A stretch of 10,624 nucleotides of DNA from Clostridia bacterium (GTDB lineage Bacteria > Bacillota > Clostridia > Oscillospirales > Acutalibacteraceae), in contig JAFYJR010000016.1 in the NCBI GenBank assembly GCA_017538005.1, positions 1-10,624 on the forward strand. The letters run 5' to 3'. Below, piece after piece: positions 1 through 6,326 of this stretch. The notes below the pieces were generated by a model, which worked only from the letters and a program-made list of their open reading frames with translations, was not told the origin of the DNA and did no database searches. Every line of letters starts with the position of its first letter. The stretch's first letter is position 1. A program made the position numbers and the translations under genes.

Positions 1-511
1 CGCGACACATCTTGAGTTTTCCGTGCCCTCGCGCGGTCTCATCGGTTACCGTTCCGAGTTTTTAACCGACACGAACGGCAACGGAATAATGAATCAGATT
101 TTTGACGGTTATCAGCCGTATAAAGGCGATATCCAGATGCGTGAGCGCGGATCTATTGTCGTTCACGAGTCAGGCGAGTCCAATGCTTACGGACTTTTCA
201 ACACCCAGGAGCGCGGCAGACTCTTTATCGGCCCGGGTGTGGAAGTCTATGAGGGCATGATAGTCGGAGAGTGCGCAAAGAATGAGGATATCGTCTGCAA
301 TGTCTGCAAGACGAAGCATCTCACTAACACCCGCGCCTCAGGTTCGGATGACGCGCTCCGCCTTGTGCCTCCGACGGTTTTAAGCCTCGAGCAATGTATG
401 GAATTCATTGCCGATGACGAACTTCTGGAGGTAACACCTACATCGCTCAGGCTCAGAAAAATGATTCTGAACAAAGAGCAGCGCATGAAACAGCAGTATA
501 AGAACAAATAA
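1..511 (+). CDS. typA: TypA/BipA translation GTPase, C-terminal part (5' end outside the window)
   Basis: This is the 3' end of a gene that enters from the left edge; the first complete codon is at base 2 and the stop TAA is at 509-511. About 169 residues are visible, against roughly 600 for a full TypA. The sequence starts in the conserved segment PSRGLIGYRSEFLTD, continues through GIMNQIFDGYQPYKG and RERGSIVVHESG, and ends with the TypA-specific C-terminal domain (KHLTNTRASGSDDALRL, then TPTSLRLRK). These motifs are diagnostic of TypA/BipA rather than EF-G or LepA. TypA is a ribosome-associated GTPase involved in ribosome assembly and stress or cold adaptation (family knowledge). The GTPase domain lies outside the window, so its integrity cannot be judged. 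A GTG at 23 is an internal valine codon, not a start. The gene converges on the HAD hydrolase gene with only 17 bases between the two stop codons. Confidence 0.96.
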   Translation, partial: ATHLEFSVPSRGLIGYRSEFLTDTNGNGIMNQIFDGYQPYKGDIQMRERGSIVVHESGESNAYGLFNTQERGRLFIGPGVEVYEGMIVGECAKNEDIVCNVCKTKHLTNTRASGSDDALRLVPPTVLSLEQCMEFIADDELLEVTPTSLRLRKMILNKEQRMKQQYKNK

Positions 512-547
512 AAAAAGACCTCGGTACATCAGAGTGTATCGAGGTCT
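511..547. terminator. Bidirectional intrinsic terminator between typA and the HAD hydrolase gene
   Basis: Arms AGACCTCG (516-523) and CGAGGTCT (540-547) pair perfectly. The stem extends by four more pairs (524-527 with 536-539, one of them G-U), leaving an 8-base loop. An A-run at 511-516 gives a U-tract for minus-strand transcripts. The plus-strand side is weaker (ATTTCATTT). The minus-strand gene's stop codon (529-531) is inside the loop, so its last codons form one arm of the hairpin. Confidence 0.8.
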
Positions 548-1176
548 ATTTCATTTAAGTTGTAAACGAAGAGGTCCGCAAGCTGCCGGATCTTTTCTTC
601 GTTGTGGGCCGACCACTTATCCGCGACACCGACCACTTTGTATTCTGTTGGAGCGAGAGTTTTGATCGGTGTCAGAGTGTCTTCGAAGATGTAAGTCTGA
701 TCTTTCGGTGTGCCGAGAAACTCCCGTGAGGCGTCATAGATAATCGTTGTTTTCTTGTCGCAGCGGAAATCGTAGCAGGTGTAAATCTTGTCGAAGTATT
801 TAAAAATACCGTTTCTCTTTAGGGCGGCAGTGACGAGGTGAATATCCGTCGCCGTAGCCAGCACAATCGGTATGTTTCTCTCTTTAAGTTTATCAAGAAA
901 CTCAACGACACCCGGTTTTACAAGAACCTCTTCCAGGTAGCCCTGTTCAACCATAGAGTTTGCTTTCGCGGCAAGTTCTTCAACGGTGACATCGAGAAGT
1001 CCCTGCTCTTTGAAGTAGACATTCATCTCTTCAAAAAGCATGTTCTTTGTGGCTTCCTGTATGTCGATATCTGTTTTGACACCGAATTTTTCAAGCACAC
1101 GCGGACCTATGTTCATCCAGAGATGCATCGAGTCCAAAACGGTGCCGTCCATATCCAAAATTGCGCCTTTAATCAT
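529..1176 (-). CDS. HAD-superfamily hydrolase (beta-phosphoglucomutase/phosphatase-like)
   Basis: The 215-residue cytoplasmic protein has the motifs of a HAD hydrolase with an alpha-helical cap after motif I. Motif I is DMDGTVLDS, with nucleophile Asp8 and acid/base Asp10. Motif II is LATATD, with Thr108 at the phosphate-binding position. Lys141 or Lys142 is the likely motif III lysine. Motif IV is FEDTLTPIKTL, with Glu165-Asp166 for magnesium. The layout matches beta-phosphoglucomutase and small-molecule phosphatases; the substrate cannot be read from sequence and is probably a sugar phosphate or nucleotide (inference). The start ATG at 1176 has the ribosome site GGAAG upstream. The start overlaps the end of the upstream histidine phosphatase gene by 8 bases, so the two are almost certainly co-transcribed and translationally coupled. 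The last codons and stop lie in the terminator hairpin. Confidence 0.9.
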   Translation of the reverse strand: MIKGAILDMDGTVLDSMHLWMNIGPRVLEKFGVKTDIDIQEATKNMLFEEMNVYFKEQGLLDVTVEELAAKANSMVEQGYLEEVLVKPGVVEFLDKLKERNIPIVLATATDIHLVTAALKRNGIFKYFDKIYTCYDFRCDKKTTIIYDASREFLGTPKDQTYIFEDTLTPIKTLAPTEYKVVGVADKWSAHNEEKIRQLADLFVYNLNEIDLDTL

Positions 1177-1801
1177 CTGTCTCTTCCTTCGGGAAAGGTA
1201 TTTCGGCCTTCAGTTCGGCCTTGTAAATCTTGGTCCAGTAACTCGGCACTATCTCGAGCGTGAAGCCGCAGCCGTTTGGAACAAGCCACTCCGGCATGGG
1301 CAGCTCGGGCAGAGCAAACATACTCATGAGGCCCATGATTACGCCTCCGTGGGTGACGATGGCGGCTTCACGCGTCTCCGTTTTGAAGAGGCCTTCGACT
1401 ATTTTGAGGAAGGCATCGGAGATCCGCTTGCCGAACTCGCCGTTTGTCTCACCGTATGGCGGACCCGCTTCGGCTCCGCCGGCGAGCCACTCGGGGAACT
1501 TCGCCTCCGACTCGAGTTCGGCGGCGTCCATGCCTTCCCAGGCTCCGAAATTGAACTCTTTAAGACCGTCTATAACCAGCGCGGTCATATCGGGATAGAG
1601 GATGTCGGCAGTCTGTCTGCAGCGCAGGAGCGGGCTTATGAAGAGGGCGTCAACTTCCGGATAAATCATCTCCGCCTTCATCTGTTTAAGCTGCTCAAGG
1701 CCCTCTTCACAGACGGGGACATCGAGATGTCCGACATATTTGCCCTCAAAGTTCTCTTTGGTGAGACCATGTCTTATGAGGTGTATTTTATAGGTTTTCA
1801 T
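1169..1801 (-). CDS. Histidine phosphatase family protein (phosphoglycerate mutase-like)
   Basis: The 210-residue protein belongs to the branch 1 histidine phosphatases. Catalytic RHG (Arg10-His11-Gly12) sits after the first strand. SPLLRCRQT supplies Arg60 and Arg62 (56-64), KEFNFGAWEG supplies Glu82, and VTHGG supplies the second catalytic His151. The family includes cofactor-dependent phosphoglycerate mutase, CobC-type alpha-ribazole phosphatase and broad sugar-phosphate phosphatases. The length and the FGxWEG motif suit a phosphatase better than the roughly 250-residue mutase, but the substrate is not determinable. No signal peptide or membrane segment is visible. The ATG at 1801 follows a strong GGAGG site. 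It is first in a two-gene unit with the HAD hydrolase, which overlaps its end by 8 bases, and is divergent from the XRE regulator gene, which could therefore control it (inference). Confidence 0.92.
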   Translation of the reverse strand: MKTYKIHLIRHGLTKENFEGKYVGHLDVPVCEEGLEQLKQMKAEMIYPEVDALFISPLLRCRQTADILYPDMTALVIDGLKEFNFGAWEGMDAAELESEAKFPEWLAGGAEAGPPYGETNGEFGKRISDAFLKIVEGLFKTETREAAIVTHGGVIMGLMSMFALPELPMPEWLVPNGCGFTLEIVPSYWTKIYKAELKAEIPFPKEETDD

Positions 1802-1803
1802 AG

Positions 1804-1832
1804 TTGCCTCCGAGTATAATTTCGGGTATAAT
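1804..1832 (+). promoter_or_regulatory. Sigma-70-type promoter of the XRE regulator gene
   Basis: The -35 box TTGCCT (1804-1809) and a perfect -10 box TATAAT (1827-1832) are separated by 17 bases. This predicts transcription from about 1839 and a leader of about 45 nt before the ATG at 1885. A second match, TTGGAA (1844-1849), 17 bases, TATAAA (1867-1872), would start transcription on top of the ribosome site, so it is less likely to be used. On the minus strand a TATTAT (1833-1828) overlaps the plus-strand -10 and could serve the histidine phosphatase gene, although its -35 is poor. Confidence 0.65.
1811..1832 (+). repeat. 10-bp direct repeat CGRGTATAAT, possible operator
   Basis: CGAGTATAAT (1811-1820) and CGGGTATAAT (1823-1832) are identical except for one base and start 12 bases apart. 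The second copy contains the -10 box of the XRE gene. Tandem sites in a regulator's own promoter, between divergent genes, suggest autoregulation. This is inference from position only, since XRE operators are more often inverted repeats. Confidence 0.4.
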
Positions 1833-1884
1833 AAAACTCCGATTTGGAAAAATATATTACAATTTGTATAAACGGGGTGGCGTT

Positions 1885-2508
1885 ATGCCGAGTAATCTGA
1901 CCAGGAATAATTCCGCGATTTTCGCGACGAGACTCAACGAACTGCGCAAGGACAGAAAGATCAGCCAGAAACAGGCGGCAAAGGATCTGGGTATCTCCCA
2001 GGCCCTTCTTTCGCACTACGAAAACGGAGTCCGCGAGTGCGGCCTGAACTTTGTCGTCCGCGCGGCGAATTACTATAACGTATCCTGCGATTTCCTGCTC
2101 GGAAATTCCAAGAGCACTATCAGTATCGACCGCAGCGTGAAGATAACTGATATCCCTGAAGACAGCGAAATGACAACGGATACGATAGTCCGCGCCGCGC
2201 TCGCCATAGCAAAAAAAGTCAAGAAGGACGAGGAACTGATGAAGTACATAACAGATGTCTACGGTCTCTCGACATATCTTGTTCTTTACGCCGGAGTAAA
2301 AAAAGGCGTAATTCCGATGTCCTGGCTTGATGAGAATCTTTTAAACCCCGATGTTGCCTCTTATCTGTCCCACAGTCTGGGCGACAAGACGAGGGCGATA
2401 AACTGGATTCAGAAGAAACCCGCCAGGGAGAGGGAACCGCAGTGTATTTCAACAGTCACTTCCTGGACTAATGACTATCTTAACATAAGTATAGCAAGTT
2501 TACTATAA
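1885..2508 (+). CDS. XRE-family helix-turn-helix transcriptional regulator
   Basis: The ATG at 1885 follows the ribosome site GGGGTGG (1874-1880) and gives a 207-residue protein. The open frame extends upstream to a TTG at 1804, but that stretch contains the promoter and is not expected to be translated. Residues 13-73 form a Cro/C1-type HTH domain: NELRKDRKISQKQAAKDLGI, then SQALLSHYENG with the recognition helix, ending in YYNVSCDFLLG, the usual end of this domain. Residues 75-207 match no effector domain that I recognise; they contain a charged helical stretch (KKVKKDEELMKYI) and hydrophobic helices that could mediate dimerisation or ligand sensing. The gene is divergent from the histidine phosphatase gene and converges on glgA. 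A role in controlling either neighbour is possible but unproven. It is not a phage repressor by context, because no phage gene is nearby. Confidence 0.9.
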   Translation: MPSNLTRNNSAIFATRLNELRKDRKISQKQAAKDLGISQALLSHYENGVRECGLNFVVRAANYYNVSCDFLLGNSKSTISIDRSVKITDIPEDSEMTTDTIVRAALAIAKKVKKDEELMKYITDVYGLSTYLVLYAGVKKGVIPMSWLDENLLNPDVASYLSHSLGDKTRAINWIQKKPAREREPQCISTVTSWTNDYLNISIASLL

Positions 2509-2509
2509 T

Positions 2510-2548
2510 AAAAAAACGGGCAGCGGCTTCGCTGCCCGTCATTTTTTT
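2510..2548. terminator. Bidirectional intrinsic terminator between the XRE gene and glgA
   Basis: Perfect 10-bp arms ACGGGCAGCG (2516-2525) and CGCTGCCCGT (2530-2539) enclose a GCTT tetraloop. An A-run (2510-2516) lies on one side and seven T residues (2542-2548) on the other, so the hairpin has a U-tract in both directions. It lies between the XRE stop (2508) and the glgA stop (2550) and should end both transcripts. It also marks the 3' end of the glycogen operon. Confidence 0.93.
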
Positions 2549-2549
2549 G

Positions 2550-3977
2550 TTATGACAACGCTTCCCTGTACATATTGAGATACAGGTCGGCGGAGCGCGC
2601 CCAGCTGTTGTCGCATTTCAGCGCGCGTGTCACAAGCTCGCTCCAGGCCTTCTTGTCATTGTAGAAGAGGTCTATGGCGCGGTTTATTGCCCAATGCATA
2701 TCCTGGGCGTTGTATGTCTTGAATGTGAAACCGTTGCCTACGCCGTCGCCGCAGTCGGTGATGGAGTCTTTAAGACCGCCCGTCTCGCGTACGATCGGAA
2801 TCGTGCCGTAGCGGAGCGCTATCATCTGAGACAGGCCGCACGGCTCACTCTTTGACGGCATGAGGAACATGTCGGCGCCGGCATAAATCTGACGCGAGAG
2901 CGCCGGATCGAAGGCAAGTTCCAGGCGGAACTTGTCCGGATGGCGCGCCGCGAGGCCTCTGAAGAAGTCCTCGTACTGGGCGTCGCCGGTGCCGAGCACG
3001 ATAAAGCGAACCTCTGTGGTGTTCAGGAGTTCGTCTATCATATTTGTAATAAGGTCAAGGCCCTTGTGTGTCACAAGGCGGGAGATAAGAGCAATAATCG
3101 GAACTTCGGGTTTGTGCTCGAAGCCGAAACGGTTCTCAAGTTCTTCCTTGCACTTGGCCTTGTTTGCTTTTGACTTGGCGGAATAGTGGTACTTCAGCGC
3201 CTTGTCGGTCTGCGGGTTGTAACTGTCGGTGTCGATGCCGTTTAAGATACCCACGAGTTTCCAGGAATTCTTCCAGAGAATGGAATCAAGTCCGTGTGAG
3301 AACCACGGATCGAGGATCTCGTTGGCGTATGACGGGGAGACAGTGGTAACCTTGTTGCAGCATTCGATGGCGCTCTTTGAGAAGTTTACGCAGCCGTCAT
3401 AGTCTATGAGCGAGTAGTCGGGCGGGGAAATGCCTATGACTTCATTTAAGAGTTCATAGCCGTAAACGCCCTGGTACTGGATATTGTGAATGGTATAGAC
3501 CGTGCGGATGCCCTGGTAACCGTCCCTGTTTGCGTAGAAACAGTTGTAGTAGATGGGGATGAGGGCTGTCTGCCAGTCGTTGCAATGTATGATGTCCGGT
3601 TTCCAACCGCCGAGCCAGGCGATAAGTTCGAGCACTGCGCGTGAGAAGAATGTGAATCTCTCCGCGTCGTCGTAGTAACCGTAGAGGCCCGGACGTTTGA
3701 AGTAGTACTCGTTGTCTATGAGGTAGTAAGTGACGTTGTTTGCCTTCGTCTCAAAGACGCCGCAGTACTGTGAACGCCATGCGACAGGCACATCGAAGTG
3801 GAAGAGGAATTTCATATCCTTTCTCTTGTCTTCGCCCACGCACTCGTACAGAGGAAGTACTACGCGTACATCCTCACCTTTTTCGACGAGAGCCTTCGGC
3901 AATGCGCCGGCCACCTCACCGAGTCCGCCGCTCTGGGCGAAAGGGGTAGCTTCACTTGAGGCAAAAAGTATATTCAT
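2550..3977 (-). CDS. glgA: Glycogen synthase (ADP-glucose type, GT5)
   Basis: GlgA transfers glucose from ADP-glucose to the non-reducing end of alpha-1,4-glucan in the cytoplasm. The 475-residue length is normal for bacterial GT5 enzymes. The N-terminal Rossmann domain starts with MNILFASSEATPF followed by the SGGLGEVAGALP loop; later come HCNDWQT (131-137) and TIHN (161-164). The C-terminal Rossmann domain carries ISRLVTHKG with Arg300 and Lys305 for the nucleotide-sugar phosphates, then KSEPCGLSQ with Glu378 in the retaining GT-B motif. The position of the well-known KTGGL lysine is Gln15 here, so the motif reads QSGGL. The ATG at 3977 has GGAGG upstream. This is the last gene of the operon, 14 bases after glgD, and ends at the terminator shared with the XRE gene. 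Confidence 0.97.
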   Translation of the reverse strand: MNILFASSEATPFAQSGGLGEVAGALPKALVEKGEDVRVVLPLYECVGEDKRKDMKFLFHFDVPVAWRSQYCGVFETKANNVTYYLIDNEYYFKRPGLYGYYDDAERFTFFSRAVLELIAWLGGWKPDIIHCNDWQTALIPIYYNCFYANRDGYQGIRTVYTIHNIQYQGVYGYELLNEVIGISPPDYSLIDYDGCVNFSKSAIECCNKVTTVSPSYANEILDPWFSHGLDSILWKNSWKLVGILNGIDTDSYNPQTDKALKYHYSAKSKANKAKCKEELENRFGFEHKPEVPIIALISRLVTHKGLDLITNMIDELLNTTEVRFIVLGTGDAQYEDFFRGLAARHPDKFRLELAFDPALSRQIYAGADMFLMPSKSEPCGLSQMIALRYGTIPIVRETGGLKDSITDCGDGVGNGFTFKTYNAQDMHWAINRAIDLFYNDKKAWSELVTRALKCDNSWARSADLYLNMYREALS

Positions 3978-3991
3978 AATGGTCCTCCGGG

Positions 3992-5119
3992 TTATACTGT
4001 TGAGTTTTTGCTGATAAAGAGCGGGTATGATTCGTCACCGGAAAGGTTCTTGTTCGGTGTGACAACCGCGTTCTTATCCGTAATTACCGCGTTGAGCGAT
4101 GAGTTTGTGCTGATAACGGTGCCCTGCATCAGAATCGAGTTTCTGACAACGGCACCTTTCTGTACTTTTACATCACGGAAGAGCACACTGTTTTCAACTG
4201 TGCCTTCTATGACACAACCGTCCGCGATGAGGGAGTTCTTGACTTCGGCATCAATGCCGTACATTGCGGGTACATTGTCGCAGATCTTTGTGTCAACGGG
4301 CTTTGCGGGGTCAAAGAGAAGTTTCCTGTTCTCGGGATTTAACAGGTCGATATTTGCTTTGTAGTATGAGCGGAGTGAGTCCATATAGGCGGAAAATCCG
4401 GTTATGGGATATCCGTAAATCTTGAGCGTCTGCAGGTTGGCCTGAATTACATCGCGCTCGAATGATGTCGCGTTGTGCGCCACCGCGCTGCGTACCAGGT
4501 ATTCGAGAAGCGATTTTCTCATCAGGATAATGTTGAAGGAGTAGTTTGTCTCCATACCCGCTTCGCTTCCCGATGATACGGAAATCTCGTTGATGCGTTT
4601 GTCGTCGCCTACGGCGAACAGCATGAGATCCTGAATGTTGGGAGTTCTGCCGTGCTTGTAGACGATGGTAATATCAGAGTTCTTCTCCGTATGGAATTTG
4701 AAAAGGTCCTTGAAGTCGATGTTGTAAAGGGTGTTTGTATCTGTCAGCAGTACATAGTCCTGACGCGACTTCTTGAGGAAGTCGGAGATACTGTACAGAG
4801 ATGACAGTTTTGAATCGTGATTTGTGAGGGCGCTCGATGTGTTGTAGGGCGGGAGTATGAACATACCCTCGCGCTTTCTGTCGAGGTCCCAGGGGCGGCC
4901 CGAGCCGACATGGTCGACAAGGGACTGGAAACTTGTGTTGGTGATGATACCGACCTGCGTCATTCCGGCATTTACCATGTCGGAGAGCGGGAAGTCTATC
5001 ATTCTGTAACGGCCGCCGTAAGGTACGGAAGCAGCTGTTCTGACAGAGGTGAGTTCACCCTGTGACAGAGAGCTGTAATTCTGCGCGTGTATGATACCGA
5101 GTACTTCACTTGCTCTCAT
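3992..5119 (-). CDS. glgD: Glucose-1-phosphate adenylyltransferase-like subunit GlgD
   Basis: The 375-residue protein is a paralogue of its neighbour GlgC. It shares GGRYRMIDFPLSDMVNAGM (compare GGKYRIIDFPLSNCVNSGI in GlgC), a GRPWDLDRKREG segment and a C-terminal left-handed beta-helix of hexapeptide-like repeats (NSLIADGCVIEG, NSVLFRDVKV, NSILMQGTV). It lacks the catalytic signatures. The nucleotide loop GGQGSRL of GlgC is replaced by a Ser-rich segment around residues 13-25, and SGDHIYK is replaced by TDTNTLYN. In Firmicutes such GlgD proteins form a complex with GlgC and raise its activity while being poorly active or inactive alone (family knowledge). The start ATG is 1 base after the glgC stop, with AAGGAGG inside the end of glgC, so translation is probably coupled and supports co-production of the two subunits. 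Confidence 0.95.
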   Translation of the reverse strand: MRASEVLGIIHAQNYSSLSQGELTSVRTAASVPYGGRYRMIDFPLSDMVNAGMTQVGIITNTSFQSLVDHVGSGRPWDLDRKREGMFILPPYNTSSALTNHDSKLSSLYSISDFLKKSRQDYVLLTDTNTLYNIDFKDLFKFHTEKNSDITIVYKHGRTPNIQDLMLFAVGDDKRINEISVSSGSEAGMETNYSFNIILMRKSLLEYLVRSAVAHNATSFERDVIQANLQTLKIYGYPITGFSAYMDSLRSYYKANIDLLNPENRKLLFDPAKPVDTKICDNVPAMYGIDAEVKNSLIADGCVIEGTVENSVLFRDVKVQKGAVVRNSILMQGTVISTNSSLNAVITDKNAVVTPNKNLSGDESYPLFISKNSTV

Positions 5120-5120
5120 T

Positions 5121-6326
5121 TTACGCTTCCTCCTTTTCGCCTATCATTGATTTGGCAGGGACGACTTCGTCCTTTGCCACCGTAACGTTTTCGCCGATTA
5201 CCGTGATGCCCCACTGACCGGGCTCACAGTCCTTCTCGCAGGCGCCGACTTTGGCGCCTTCTTCTATTATTGCGTTCTCGGCAATTATGGAATACTGTAC
5301 AACGGCATTCTTTTTGACAACCGAGCCCGGCATGATGATTGAGTCGCGGATTTTCGCGCCTTCCTCGACTATTACGTTCGCGAACAGGACGGAGAAGTTT
5401 ACATCGCCCTCAATCTCACAGCCTTCGGCGATGAGTGTGTTCTGAACATGCGCCTTGTCGGAGATGTACTGCGGAGGAGCGCTCGGGCTTTTTGCGTAAA
5501 TCTTCCAGGTCGGGTCGTCGAGGTCTATCTCCGCTTCAGGGGAGATGAGGTCCATATTTGCCATCCAGAGGGAGTCTATGGTACCTACATCGCGCCAATA
5601 TCCCTTGAACGGGAAGGCGACCATCTTTTCGCCGGCAGCGTGCATGGCAGGAATTACATCTTTACCGAAGTCGTTTGAGGAACCTTCTTTTGCCTCGTCC
5701 TCGATAAGATACTGGCGAAGTTTCTTCCAGGTGAAGATGTAAACACCCATGGAAGCCTTGTTGCTGCGGGGGTTTGCAGGTTTCTCCTCAAATTCGGAAA
5801 TGGTTCCGTCATCGTTTACAATCATGAGACCGAAACGGGAAGCCTCTGCCCAGTCGACCTCGAGCATCGCTATGGTGCAGGCCGCTTCTTTCTCCTTGTG
5901 GAAGGAGAGCATCTCGGCGTAGTCCATCTTGTAGATATGGTCGCCGGAGAGGATGGCCACATACTCGGGGTCGTATTTGTCGATGAAGTTTATGTTCTGA
6001 TAAATGGCGTTCGCGGTACCTTTGTACCATTCGGTACCCTCTATCTGCTGATAAGGAGAAAGGATGTGGACGCCTCCGTCAGAGCGGTCGAGGTCCCACG
6101 GCTCGCCGTTTCCGATATAGTCATTCAGTTCGAGAGGCTGATACTGGGTGAGTACGCCGACAGTGTGAATGCCGGAATTTACGCAGTTTGAGAGCGGGAA
6201 GTCGATGATACGATACTTACCGCCGAAAGGAACCGCGGGTTTGGCTATTTTCTTGGTCAGTATGCCGAGACGGCTGCCCTGGCCACCGGCAAGCAGCATT
6301 GCTATGCATTCATTTTTTCTTGCCAT
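5121..6326 (-). CDS. glgC: Glucose-1-phosphate adenylyltransferase (ADP-glucose pyrophosphorylase), catalytic subunit
   Basis: GlgC makes ADP-glucose and pyrophosphate from ATP and glucose-1-phosphate, the committed step of bacterial glycogen synthesis. All catalytic elements are present in the 401 residues: the nucleotide loop LLAGGQGSRLG (11-21), allosteric-region FGGKYRIIDFP (34-44), catalytic Asp129 in SGDHIYKMDY, and FEEKP (179-183) with Lys182 for glucose-1-phosphate. The C-terminal third is a left-handed beta-helix (NTLIAEGCEIEG, DSIIMPGSVV, YSIIAENAII), which mediates subunit contact and regulation in this family. The ATG at 6326 has AAGGAGA upstream and overlaps the end of glgB by 17 bases. 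With GlgD encoded next door, the enzyme is probably a GlgC/GlgD hetero-oligomer. Confidence 0.98.
   Translation of the reverse strand: MARKNECIAMLLAGGQGSRLGILTKKIAKPAVPFGGKYRIIDFPLSNCVNSGIHTVGVLTQYQPLELNDYIGNGEPWDLDRSDGGVHILSPYQQIEGTEWYKGTANAIYQNINFIDKYDPEYVAILSGDHIYKMDYAEMLSFHKEKEAACTIAMLEVDWAEASRFGLMIVNDDGTISEFEEKPANPRSNKASMGVYIFTWKKLRQYLIEDEAKEGSSNDFGKDVIPAMHAAGEKMVAFPFKGYWRDVGTIDSLWMANMDLISPEAEIDLDDPTWKIYAKSPSAPPQYISDKAHVQNTLIAEGCEIEGDVNFSVLFANVIVEEGAKIRDSIIMPGSVVKKNAVVQYSIIAENAIIEEGAKVGACEKDCEPGQWGITVIGENVTVAKDEVVPAKSMIGEKEEA

Noticed and set aside
1040..1819. 259-codon plus-strand open frame opposite the two phosphatase genes
   Set aside because: It lies antisense to two genes with clear catalytic motifs. 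Its translation resembles no protein, and it has no ribosome site or promoter.
1804..1884. N-terminal extension of the XRE regulator from a TTG codon
   Set aside because: It overlaps the -35 and -10 boxes. The ATG at 1885 has GGGGTGG upstream and begins just before the HTH domain, as in the family.
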